From: CAWVSB01 sp046710535
Lineage (GTDB): Bacteria; Pseudomonadota; Gammaproteobacteria; Pseudomonadales; CAWVSB01
Assembly: GCA_046710535.1 (NCBI GenBank)
Contig: JBKEHH010000006.1
Span: 124,001-188,000, forward strand
DNA length: 64,000 bases
Direction of reading: 5' to 3'
Part shown: positions 54,857 to 63,581 of the stretch, one piece after another
Position numbering within the stretch: position 1 is the stretch's first letter
Layout: each line of letters begins with the position of its first letter
Program-made: the position numbers and the translations under genes
The notes under the pieces: model-generated
What the model saw: the letters and a program-made list of their open reading frames with translations, nothing else
Told to the model about the DNA's origin: nothing
Database searches by the model: none

Positions 54857-54956
54857 TTTACTCAAACAGCAAGTGATTGCGTCACTTAGTTGAACCCCGT
54901 ATATGTTTCGGGTAGAGTACGGCGCTTTCGTGGCTACCCACGATACTAGTCCCCCT

Positions 54957-55043
54957 GCCCGGGTGGCGAAATTGGTAGACGCAAGGGACTTAAAATCCCT
55001 CGGTGGAAACACCGTGCCGGTTCGATTCCGGCCCCGGGCACCA
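54957..55043 (+). tRNA. tRNA-Leu (TAA)
   Basis: This 87-base tRNA has a long variable arm (TCGGTGGAAACACCG), acceptor GCCCGGG/CCCGGGC and an encoded CCA. The anticodon loop CTTAAAA gives TAA. A T run follows directly. It marks the left edge of an accessory region; tRNA-Leu 3' ends are common integration sites. Confidence 0.96.
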
Positions 55044-55116
55044 TTTTTTACCCTCATATATCAATATCTTACGCGTAAATTCCTATTTTTCGGAAACGAT
55101 CAACCCTCTGCGCTTT

Positions 55117-55290
55117 TTAATTAAGTAGCATATAGGTAGCAGCGTTATAAATTTCACATACTTCCGAAACGATAGCAGAGCCATTGTGGTTTGCGTTGCT
55201 TATTGCCTTTATAGGTTGTGAGCAGCTTGCCAGATCACGTAAAAGGCAATCATTAGAATAATATTCGGTAGCATTTTTAGGCAAAAAATA
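55117..55290 (-). pseudogene. C-terminal fragment of an unrecognised gene, cut at an IS end
   Basis: About 57 codons with normal composition (YFLPKNATEYYSNDCLLRDL, NANHNGSAIVSEVCEIYNAA) end in a stop near tRNA-Leu. The frame runs exactly up to the putative left end of the IS6 relic and is closed a few codons inside it. It looks like the 3' remnant of a gene truncated by the insertion. I do not recognise the family. Confidence 0.45.
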
Positions 55291-55291
55291 A

Positions 55292-56088
55292 GGTACTGAC
55301 AAGTTAATCCACGATTATTCATAATGCTTGTATGAAAAGCTCATCTGGTATGTAAAAGCACCACAGTTTTCCTCCCGAGATCATTCAGTATGCCGTTTGG
55401 CTGTACCTTCGTTTTAATTTAAGCATTAGAGATGTCGAAGATTTACTAGCTCAGCGCGGAATTATTGTTAGCTATGAAGCGATTCGACTTTGGGTTAACA
55501 AGTTTGGGTCGAAATATGCCAAGAAGCTTAAAAGAAAACATGGATGTTTTGGTGATACATTTTTCACTGATGAGGTTTTTATAAAAATAGATGGTAAGCA
55601 GCATTATTTGTGGCGAGCAGTTGACCAAGAGAGCCTGCCCCATGAGCGCAGCGAGTGCTTTGGGTATGGTGACGTTGTTGCTGTTCTTGCAGCGTAGGAG
55701 AAACGCCAAAGCTGTTAAGATATTCTTTAAACGACTTTTAAGATCAAACAAAGGTGAGCCGAGAGAGATTGTTACTGATAAATTAAGAAGTTATAACGAT
55801 GCTCATCGGGAGTTGATTCCAGATGTTGATAATAACTCAAGATAGTATGCGAATAACAAAGCTGAACTGTGCATCAAGTCACTAGGGTTCGTGAAAGAGG
55901 CATGCGAAAGTTTAAGTCAGTAACACAGGCAAACCGATTTCTATCAACTCACAAAGAAGTTTATAATTTATTTAATTTGAGGCGTAATTTAATTGCGGCA
56001 AGACATTATCGGGATTTAAGAGAGAGCGCTTTTGCGTCTTGGAATCGTGTAGTTGCGGTATGATGGTGTAGATTGATCGAACAGTTAC
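55292..56088 (+). mobile_element. Decayed IS6-family insertion sequence, left copy
   Basis: An element of roughly 0.8 kb, the right size for the IS6 family. The left end begins GGTACTGACAAGTTAATCC, close to the end of the second relic in this window (GGTACTGTTAAGTTACC). A weaker inverted match (GAACAGTTACG) lies at 56079-56089. It carries a transposase pseudogene on the + strand. The boundaries are estimates from these end matches. Confidence 0.7.
55332..56063 (+). pseudogene. IS6-family transposase relic, left copy
   Basis: The DDE transposase is recognisable throughout: FPPEIIQYAVWLYLRFNLS, IRDVEDLLAQRGIIVSYEAI, TDEVFIKIDGKQHYLWRAVDQ (first catalytic D), RRRNAKAVKIFFKRLLR, IVTDKLRSY (second D), and RVRERGMRKFKS near the catalytic E region. 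Lesions are a TAA at codon 8, about 36 extra bases after AVDQ with a frame change, a TAG near 55843, and a frame change near 55870. It is non-functional. Confidence 0.9.
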
Positions 56089-56104
56089 GAAATACAAAAA
56101 TAAC

Positions 56105-56395
56105 TTGTCAGTAGCAAAAAAAAATCAATTGAGCCAGGCCCCAAGGTTAAGTCCTTGTCTTCAGAGGATACTGAACAACTCGCCGCGCCCCAGACTATCT
56201 GAAAACATTATACACGCGAATCAACGTGCGATGAATGTCGATCCAAGTTTGGAACAACTGCTGGGCACTCGAAAGTCAGCAGAAACGAGAGCAATAGAGA
56301 AGTTGGACAATCGTCCATATTTTTTATACAATCCGTTGTCAACTTCTGGGTACAAATCCTATACAGTCAATGCAATAGATTTTGTACGTAAATAG
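56105..56395 (+). CDS. Hypothetical open frame, doubtful
   Basis: A 96-codon frame with a TTG start and no clear ribosome-binding sequence. The product is basic at the N-terminus (RLSPCLQRILNNSPRPRLSE) and unlike any family I know. It lies between the left IS6 relic and the cupin gene. It may be a remnant or chance frame; codon use is ordinary enough that I keep it with low confidence. Confidence 0.25.
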   Translation: MSVAKKNQLSQAPRLSPCLQRILNNSPRPRLSENIIHANQRAMNVDPSLEQLLGTRKSAETRAIEKLDNRPYFLYNPLSTSGYKSYTVNAIDFVRK

Positions 56396-56421
56396 AGCCT
56401 ACAAACCTAGAGATCCGTAAC

Positions 56422-56907
56422 ATGAGTAACATACCCTCAGCTTTACTAAAACAGTCGACCGACTTACCATTTATCAACCTCGACTCTAGCCTGCCTTTTA
56501 TTGATAAAGGAAGCTTCAAGTTGCAGCTTCTACAAGTGAATCTCGATGCTGGTCTATGGGTCATACGTACGCAATTTGCACCTGGAACGACGGTGCAAAA
56601 ACATAAGCACACGGGCGAAATATTTGCATTTACAAAGTCTGGGGCGTGGTATTACAAGGAATATCCGAAGGACATTAACATCGCTGACTCCTATTTGTAT
56701 GAGCCTGCGGGCTCTACTCACACATTACATGTACCAGAAACAAACGATGAACCTACCGAAGTGTGTTTCGTAATGAACGGGGCCAATCTTAATCTAAACG
56801 ATCAGGGCGAAGTTGAGAGTGTTTTGGATGCTGGATCAATGCTAGAGGTTTACTACTCGATGTGCGAAGCTCAAGGTAAAGGCTATCCTTCCGTAATGGG
56901 AGTGTGA
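56422..56907 (+). CDS. Cupin-domain protein, 2,4'-dihydroxyacetophenone dioxygenase/ChrR-like
   Basis: This 161-residue single-domain cupin has the metal-binding motif HKHTGEIFAFTKSGAWYYKE (two histidines and a glutamate) and the second histidine in EPAGSTHTLHVP. The pattern fits the ChrR-like cupins annotated as 2,4'-dihydroxyacetophenone dioxygenases, non-haem iron enzymes that cleave a C-C bond. Substrate specificity cannot be read from sequence. It stands alone on the + strand inside the IS-flanked island, followed by about 430 bp without a gene. Confidence 0.8.
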   Translation: MSNIPSALLKQSTDLPFINLDSSLPFIDKGSFKLQLLQVNLDAGLWVIRTQFAPGTTVQKHKHTGEIFAFTKSGAWYYKEYPKDINIADSYLYEPAGSTHTLHVPETNDEPTEVCFVMNGANLNLNDQGEVESVLDAGSMLEVYYSMCEAQGKGYPSVMGV

Positions 56908-57335
56908 TTGCAAGAAAGGGGTTTCCGTCGTTAAGTTCAGAAGTGGCGATTAGAAAATTCAAATATATTTCCGCTTTACGCAGTTAGAGCGTAAACGACT
57001 CTGTCGCATTAGGGGTCTATGATAGGATTACTAGGCGGTATGTTTTGTCAGAGATTTCCTTCAGTGGTCAGCGCTGGCATGCAATTCATTCTCTTGAATA
57101 TTATAGTGTTGGTAGATGAGTAGCGTTGCAATGGCGTTACTGATGATATCATTGGGTTCATTGAGCGTTTCGAGCTGAACTTAGTTGGATTGATACCTGT
57201 GAACATCCTCCGAATTACTTAGCTAATCCAATGTTGCAGGCAATTTGTGTAGATTGCTGCAGAAGTTCTCGAGGCCCTAGTGATGAGTGTGCGATCGGCA
57301 TATCGGAAGGCTAAATTACGGGGCAGGCGAGTTGT
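56908..57335. other. Gene-poor region between the cupin and the TetR gene
   Basis: No open frame with family resemblance or ribosome-binding sequence was found. Short broken frames on the + strand suggest degraded coding sequence, but none could be identified. The 3' ends of the cupin and TetR genes converge here; no clear terminator was seen. Confidence 0.4.
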
Positions 57336-57971
57336 TCACTCCTTAATCACTAAATTATCTACAAAGGCAGTCAGCTTCAGCTCAAAATTAGCGTCTGCAT
57401 TTTCAGTGCCCTCTATATGGGCTAGTAGATAATGTTGGAACATACCGTCGAGTACCCAGTAAACATGGTTGGGACTAAGGGCGAGGGGGCGACCAATAAA
57501 ATCTTGAATGCGAGCGGCGAGGCCGGCGATCATGTCACAAAGTGACTGATCGAGTTCTGCGACCAAGGGGCGAAATTGTGAGTCAAACATAGCTTGAGAG
57601 CGAATGTCGTACCAAAGGCGGTGGCTTTCACTGTCCTTTGATACCGTGACGACGAAATAACGAATAAAATTTCGCTTAAGTGATTCAATGCCAGTTGCTG
57701 TTGCTACCAGCTGATTGACGTCGTCGATAAAATGACGTTTGTAAATGCGCACACAGTACGCAATCAAATCATCTTTATCGACAAAATAGTAATGGAGTGT
57801 GCCAAGTGAAAAATTTGATTTAGCTGCAATATCGCGCAAACTGGTTTTTGCATAGCCAAACTCGCCTAGTGCAGCCAAGGTAGCCTCTGCCAGCTGCTGT
57901 CTGCGAAGTTCAAATTTATTAGGTTTGTTAATTCGACTTTCTAGTAGGTTTTTTTTTGATTTTAGCTGCAC
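57336..57971 (-). CDS. TetR/AcrR-family transcriptional regulator
   Basis: This 211-residue repressor-type protein has an N-terminal helix-turn-helix (about residues 25-70: LAEATLAALGEFGYAKTSLRD, then IAAKSNFSLGTLHYYFVDKDD). A C-terminal ligand domain resembles the BetI-like TetR_C group (RLWYDIRSQAMFD). It is divergent from the receptor gene, with a 36-bp palindrome in the shared region that is its likely operator. In this setting it probably senses the substrate or product of the alcohol dehydrogenase module. Confidence 0.92.
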   Translation of the reverse strand: MQLKSKKNLLESRINKPNKFELRRQQLAEATLAALGEFGYAKTSLRDIAAKSNFSLGTLHYYFVDKDDLIAYCVRIYKRHFIDDVNQLVATATGIESLKRNFIRYFVVTVSKDSESHRLWYDIRSQAMFDSQFRPLVAELDQSLCDMIAGLAARIQDFIGRPLALSPNHVYWVLDGMFQHYLLAHIEGTENADANFELKLTAFVDNLVIKE

Positions 57972-58051
57972 TATTGCCTCTTGTGCCGTGTGTGATGATC
58001 GAAGAGGAGAGTATCGACACCGTAAAAATAACGTATTACTTGTTATTTTTT

Positions 58052-58090
58052 TTACATCATTACATCATTACATTATTACATTATTACATG
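58052..58090. repeat. 8-bp tandem repeat TTACATYA, nearly five units
   Basis: Two copies of TTACATCA, two of TTACATTA and a partial fifth stand head to tail about 80 bp upstream of the TetR start codon. The unit is not a multiple of three and the repeat lies in the regulator's promoter region, so changes in copy number could alter promoter spacing. Confidence 0.85.
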
Positions 58091-58311
58091 GTTGCTGAGT
58101 ATATCAGACTCGCCGTCCTTTTCAATTTGAACGCAAATCGCCCATCCGAATAGGGTAGCTACTGCCTGTCGAGTAGTTAATCATTCGACTGACCACCCAT
58201 TTCTAATGTCTCTTTTAGCTTTTTCATTGATCTTATGTTGATGCCATCAAATACGTGTAAATGGCCCAGTAATTGATTCTGTCACTTTTTCAATATTACA
58301 TGAACGATTGC

Positions 58312-58347
58312 ACACAAAAACTTGGACATTTGTCCATGTTTTTGTGT
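58312..58347. promoter_or_regulatory. 36-bp near-perfect palindrome, candidate TetR operator
   Basis: The arms are 17 bp each with a 2-bp centre and only one mismatch. The inner part TTGGACATTTGTCCA carries the strongest dyad, and the outer part is ACACAAAAAC/GTTTTTGTGT. It lies about 135 bp before the receptor start in the space divergent from the TetR gene. Size and position fit a dimer-of-dimers TetR operator. Confidence 0.75.
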
Positions 58348-58481
58348 ATGCTTCATTTGCAATAAATTTATTACAGAAGGTTAGTGGGGTTTGGTGATCG
58401 GGAATTGACCGAATTATTGCAAGGCCTCGGCCCCTTGGAAAATTATTTTTAACAAGATAACAACTAATAAGAGTGGGAAAT

Positions 58482-60952
58482 ATGAATCATTCACGTAAAA
58501 AATCTCGAAAGTTATTATTGGCATTGTCGCTCTCTTCAGCAGCAGTTGGCCTTCTGTCGATTAATACTGCAGCGACCGGTGAATTAGAAGAAGTTTTAGT
58601 GACGGCGCAAAAGAAGAGCCAAAGCCTACAAGATGTACCCGTATCTGTCTCGGCGTTGTCTGGAGATAAGTTGGCCAGTGCAGGTATACAGCGGGCCGAA
58701 GATTTGTCGGCGATGATCCCAAATTTTAGCGTCCAACAAGACCCAATTGGTGACAAAATTAACATTCGCGGTATCCAATCGGGTAATAACGCGGGATTAG
58801 AGCAGTCAGTTTCAACGTTCGTTGATGGGGTTTACCGTGGCCGAGGCGTTCAAGGTCGATTTTCCTTTTTAGATGTAGGCCGCGTAGAGGTATTACGTGG
58901 GCCACAAGGTACGCTATTTGGTAAAAATACCATTGGTGGCGCGGTGAATATCATCTCCGCCAAACCGACTGACTCTTTCGAAGGGAAAGTTACCGGTATC
59001 TACACCTTTGAAAACATGAAACAGTTCGAAACAAACGGTTATATTTCAGGGCCTCTTAGTAATGACCTAAGTGGCCGTCTCGCTTTTCAGTATCGTGATG
59101 ATCAAGAAGGCTATATTGAGAACAATTTTTACGGGGAGTCCAGTCCCCAGGCTGAAGAGTTGGCACTACGCACGTCCCTACTGTGGGATTATTCTGATAA
59201 TACGCAGATAACAGTGAAACTTGAGTACGGTGATTTTGATATCCAGGGCCAAAATTTTAGTACCATTGAGTCTGGCCCATTGCAGCCTTTGGTCTTGCTG
59301 AGAAAACGTATACTAGTTCCAATATAGGTGATATTGATCCGGTTCTAGATATCGGCAGCAGCGGTATTTACGACGGAGACAGTTTAGAACTTAGCTTTAA
59401 TATTGTCCACGAGATGGGCAGTGGTGTGCTCACAGCGATCGGCGCTTATTCAGCGTATGAGTTTCAACGTGATTGCGATTGTGACTTTAGTAATTTGGAC
59501 CTCATTCGTTTTGATGATAATGAAGATTTTGAACAGTACACCTTTGAAGTAAATTTTCAGTCTCAAAACGACGGCTCTTTTAATTATATTGCCGGGGCCT
59601 ACTTTCTTTACAGTGAACTGTTAGCAGAAGCAGACACCTACTTTAATGTGCGCGGTGATGCACAGCTAGGTGACTTGGCTATAGACACTGTTCTTAATGC
59701 TGGTTGTGCTGCAGTCGGAGGTGCAGCGGTTGCACCAGGTGACCGTAGTTGTATCCTCTCAGGATTAGTTTCAGCATTTGACGGAACGGCATTAGCATAC
59801 GATGACTTTAATCGGTACCACGTTCTTGATCAGGAAGACACTGTTGCCGCACTGTATTTCCAGGGAACTTGGGATATTAACGAGTCGGTTGCAGCTTCTT
59901 TGGGCGTTCGGTATACCAATGAAGAGAAAACAGCAACGCAATCAGCTATAGCCACGGATTATGGAACTCGAAATCCTAACGCATTGGTGGGTAATTCGCA
60001 GTTATACGCAGACAACGGTGCTGCAAATCTAGAGCCTTTTTTAACCTTGGGCGAGGCGTCTAACCATAGCAACGAACTTGATCGTACAGAAAATAGCCTT
60101 ACTTGGTCTGCCAACCTCAAGTGGCAAGCCAGTGAAACATCCATGTTTTACGCTTCAGCCTCTACCGGTTTTAAAGCAGGAGGGTATAACAGCTTTGCCT
60201 TTTCCGTTGATCCGGCCGAAGCCGAATACGAAGAAGAAGAAGTATTGAGTTTTGAGATCGGCAACAAGCTATCGCTGCTTGACGGGTCGGCCGAGTTAAA
60301 TATCGCTATTTTTCACTCTATTTTCGACGACATACAAACAGCCTTATTTACTGGTTCTACCGCGTTTATTGTTCAGAATGCGTCAAAAGCAGTCAGTAAT
60401 GGAATCGAGTTGGACGGACGTTGGGCAGCAACAGATAACCTGCTAATTAGTGGCAGTATCGCTTACGTGAAGTTCGAGTTTGAAGATTTTCCTAATGCAG
60501 GATGTTTTGCCGAGCAACTTCTTGATTTCCGCGTCGATACGAACAATCAATTGGCGAGTCTTCAGGAATGTAGTGCCGCTGGAATTAATGATTTGTCCGG
60601 TCGTACTTCTGAAAATACACCAGAGTTATCGGCATCACTTAGTTTTGAGCACACTTTGGCCGTGAGTAATAATTTCGAGTTGCAAACTAACCTCGATCTC
60701 ATTTATCAGGACGAGCAATATCGTCAAGCCGATCTTGACCCTGTTAGCCTGGATGATGCATTTTTAAAAGCTAATTTATCAGCTACTTTGATCTCGCTTG
60801 AGTCGAACTGGGAAGTCTCGGTATTGGTCAAGAACTTGACTGACGAAGAAAGCTTCTCCTATGTTAATGACACGCCGCTAGTTGATGGCGCTCGTCAGTT
60901 CATTCCAGATCGGCCTCGTACTATTGCCGTAAGTGGTACATGGCGCTTCTAG
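58482..60952 (+). pseudogene. TonB-dependent outer-membrane receptor with one frameshift
   Basis: The first frame has the signal peptide (ALSLSSAAVGLLSINTAATG), a TonB-box-like EEVLVTAQKKSQSLQDVPVS and the plug (INIRGIQSGNNAGL, VLRGPQGTLFGKNTIGGAVN). The second frame carries the barrel and ends RTIAVSGTWRF. They join near 59283-59290 (ESGPL to AFGLAEKTYTSSNIGDIDP) if one base is restored; no other lesion is visible over about 820 codons. So this is a very recent mutation or a sequencing error. It belongs to the large receptor class that imports organic substrates in marine and sphingomonad-type bacteria. Confidence 0.85.
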
Positions 60953-61284
60953 TTTCGATAGAGAAAGCGAGTAACCAGAGTGCTTTTCGGTAATTTGCCG
61001 CAATGCACTCTGACCTGGATGCCTATTATCGAACGCTACAATAGAGCAAACAGTAAGCTTGCGCCCCAAATGAGCTACCGGATTCGTGTGAAACGGACGT
61101 CGTGGCGCTAAAGTATCCTAGGGTTGTATCTTAGCAATACGCAGACGATATCATCCTCAAGCTACTGAAACACGCCACTAATAATAAGCAAGAGCTGTTT
61201 TTTCTGGTGAGAAGATGTTGCCTAATCGCAGTGAATTTCGAGAATCGCTATTAAAAAAAATAATGACAATTCATAGGAGTGAGA
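60953..61284. other. Intergenic region between the receptor and the dehydrogenase
   Basis: About 330 bp without a credible gene. It contains a perfect 8-bp inverted repeat (CAGAGTGC at 60976-60983 with GCACTCTG at 61005-61012) just after the receptor stop, without a T tract. The dehydrogenase promoter may lie in the AT-rich final 100 bases. No second copy of the 36-bp palindrome was seen here. Confidence 0.5.
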
Positions 61285-63423
61285 ATGCCTACGTTAACAA
61301 GATACATGTTACTGACAACGCTATTTTTGACCGCATGCGTCCAGCCCGAAAAAGCTACGGAAGCAGCGCCGGTCGTTACCCCACCCGTTGACACCGCAGT
61401 CACAGCGGAAAAAATCATTAAGGCAGAGTCTTCTGGTTGGCTATCTCATGGGCGCACCTATTCGGAACAACGCCATTCCCCAGTGGACAGTATAAACACT
61501 AAAAACGTCAATGAACTGGGTATTGAGTGGTCTTATGACCTAGGTACCAGTCGCGGTATTGAAACAACACCGATCGTGCACAATGGTGTGATGTATGTGA
61601 CCTCAACGTGGAATATTGTTCACGCACTGGACGCCATAACAGGTAAAAAGCTGTGGACCTTCGATCCAGTGGTTGATAAGGCCCAGGCTGCAAAAGGCTG
61701 TTGTGATGTGGTTAATCGCGGTGTTGCATTGTGGGCAGACGCTGTATTTACCGCAACAATAGATGGTCGGCTTATTTCTCTTGACGCCAAAACGGGTAAA
61801 GTGAATTGGGATATCAACACCATCGATAAAAGCAAATCTTATACCATTACCGGCGCACCTAGAATAATCGACGGTAAAGTGATTATTGGGAACGGCGGAG
61901 CTGAGCTCGGTGTCCGTGGCTATGTTAGTGCCTTTGATACGGCAACCGGCAAGCTGATTTGGCGGTTTTATACTGTCCCTGGCAACCCAGCAGACGGGTT
62001 TGAAAGTAAAGTGATGGAAATGGCAGCCAAAACCTGGACTGGCGAATACTGGGCCGCAGGTGGCGGCGGTACAGCGTGGGATTCAATGGCTTACGACCCC
62101 GAGCTAGATTTACTCTATGTGGGTGTGGGCAATGGCTCTCCATGGAATCAAAGTATTCGCAGCCCTGATGGCGGCGACAATCTCTTTCTATCGTCTATTG
62201 TTGCGGTTCGGCCTTCTACTGGCGAGTATGTTTGGCACTATCAAACCACCCCTGGAGAAACCTGGGATTACACCGCTACTCAGCATATGATTCTCGCGGA
62301 ATTAGAGATCGAAGGTGTTGAGCGAAAAGTAATCATGCAGGCCCCAAAAAACGGCTTTTTTTACGTTATTGACCGCGAAACAGGTGAATTCATCTCGGCT
62401 AACAATTTTGTACCCGTTAGTTGGGCGTCTCATATTGATCAAAAAACAGGTAGGCCCGTTGAGACTGAAAATGCCCGTTACATCGATAAAGCGACCAACT
62501 TGATGTTACCTGGCCCCTTAGGTGCACACAATTGGCACCCGATGTCCTTCAGTCCTGATACCGGCTTGGTCTATATTCCTGCACAAGAAGCACCTTGGAT
62601 TTACGGTAGTGACGAAAATTATTCATACAAAGAGGGCGCCTGGAACACAGGAACCGACATGGAGTTAGCGGTATTGCCTACCGACATAGCCGTGTTTAAA
62701 CAACTTAAAGCTATGCTCAAAGGCCGCTTGGTCGCTTGGGACCCCGTTACCCAAAAAGAAAAATGGTCGTTTGAGCATGGCGGCCCCTGGAACGGTGGTG
62801 TTTTATCCACATCGGGCGGGCTGGTTTTTCAGGGTACGGCGGACGCCCATTTTGCTGCCTATGATGCCAGCAACGGTGAACGTCTATGGAAGTATTTTAC
62901 TCAAACAGGTGTTGCAGCAGCCCCCATTACCTATCAGATTAATGGGGAGCAGTATGTTGCCGTAGCTTCGGGATGGGGCGGGTCATTTGTATTGGGTTTT
63001 GGCGGGGTAATGCCTACGGGCAGCAAAGCGAAATTGGGCCGTGTTATGGTCTTTAAGCTCGGCGCGACCGGTGAGCTACCCGCGGATGACGATGCTGATT
63101 TTGTTGCACCGATACTACCCAAATTACTTGATGTCACTGAAGAAACTATTGCCAAAGGCGCATCAGCCTACGCGAACAACTGTGTAGTATGTCACGGTGA
63201 CCAAGCATTTTCCTCGGGGCTGATACCAAATTTACGCTACTCAGCTATTACTAAAAATGCAGAAGTATGGCAGACAGTAGTACGTGGTGGTATATTTGCG
63301 GCGAAAGGAATGCCTAATTTTGGTGCTGTATTGGATGCACAAACCGCTGAAGCTGTCAGAGCGTTTGTTATCTCAGAAGCCAACAGTGTACGAGACGAGA
63401 CGTTCTATAACACCGTAAAATAG
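61285..63423 (+). CDS. PQQ-dependent quinohemoprotein alcohol dehydrogenase, lipoprotein type
   Basis: This 712-residue periplasmic enzyme oxidises alcohols with PQQ and passes electrons to its own cytochrome c. It has a lipoprotein-like signal with lipobox LTAC (C18), an eight-bladed propeller with tryptophan-docking repeats, the vicinal cysteines C139-C140 (KGCCDVV) and E207 (GAELGVRGY). The catalytic D328 is in WDYTATQ, and the C-terminal haem c site is C633-x2-C636-H637. The residue two after D328 is T, not D, so calcium rather than a lanthanide is expected. AGGAG lies five bases before the ATG. Confidence 0.94.
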   Translation: MPTLTRYMLLTTLFLTACVQPEKATEAAPVVTPPVDTAVTAEKIIKAESSGWLSHGRTYSEQRHSPVDSINTKNVNELGIEWSYDLGTSRGIETTPIVHNGVMYVTSTWNIVHALDAITGKKLWTFDPVVDKAQAAKGCCDVVNRGVALWADAVFTATIDGRLISLDAKTGKVNWDINTIDKSKSYTITGAPRIIDGKVIIGNGGAELGVRGYVSAFDTATGKLIWRFYTVPGNPADGFESKVMEMAAKTWTGEYWAAGGGGTAWDSMAYDPELDLLYVGVGNGSPWNQSIRSPDGGDNLFLSSIVAVRPSTGEYVWHYQTTPGETWDYTATQHMILAELEIEGVERKVIMQAPKNGFFYVIDRETGEFISANNFVPVSWASHIDQKTGRPVETENARYIDKATNLMLPGPLGAHNWHPMSFSPDTGLVYIPAQEAPWIYGSDENYSYKEGAWNTGTDMELAVLPTDIAVFKQLKAMLKGRLVAWDPVTQKEKWSFEHGGPWNGGVLSTSGGLVFQGTADAHFAAYDASNGERLWKYFTQTGVAAAPITYQINGEQYVAVASGWGGSFVLGFGGVMPTGSKAKLGRVMVFKLGATGELPADDDADFVAPILPKLLDVTEETIAKGASAYANNCVVCHGDQAFSSGLIPNLRYSAITKNAEVWQTVVRGGIFAAKGMPNFGAVLDAQTAEAVRAFVISEANSVRDETFYNTVK

Positions 63424-63455
63424 TGCTTAGTGCTTAGTGCTTAGTGCTTAGTGCT
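63421..63455. repeat. Five perfect copies of TAGTGCT at the dehydrogenase stop codon
   Basis: The 7-bp unit repeats five times without error, and the TAG stop codon of the dehydrogenase is the first three bases of the first unit. Expansion or contraction would not change the protein, since the stop is in unit one. Confidence 0.95.
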
Positions 63456-63506
63456 ATGTAGCAGTGTTATACAGTAGAGCTTAGTTTAGAGTTATGCAGT
63501 GAGAGG

Positions 63507-63542
63507 AAAGGGCTTAGGGAAAAATTTCTAAGCCCTTTTTTT
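63507..63542 (+). terminator. Rho-independent terminator of the dehydrogenase gene
   Basis: An 11-bp stem (AAAGGGCTTAG with CTAAGCCCTTT) and a 10-base loop lead into a run of seven T. It lies about 85 bp after the stop codon and is the strongest terminator of the island. Confidence 0.92.
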
Positions 63543-63581
63543 GCCTTCGTGGTAGGCTATAATCGACCCATTGCTGCCGAC

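Noticed and set aside
54669..54957. tRNA-Gly expected between pgsA and tRNA-Cys
   Set aside because: Many gammaproteobacteria have it, but no third cloverleaf could be folded from this stretch.
58052..58090. Possible CRISPR array
   Set aside because: The 8-bp units are contiguous with no spacers, so it is a simple tandem repeat. No other region shows repeat-spacer structure.
57956..58153. Open frame across the octamer repeat upstream of the TetR gene
   Set aside because: It is produced by the repeat (histidine, tyrosine and isoleucine runs), overlaps the TetR start on the other strand and has no ribosome-binding sequence.
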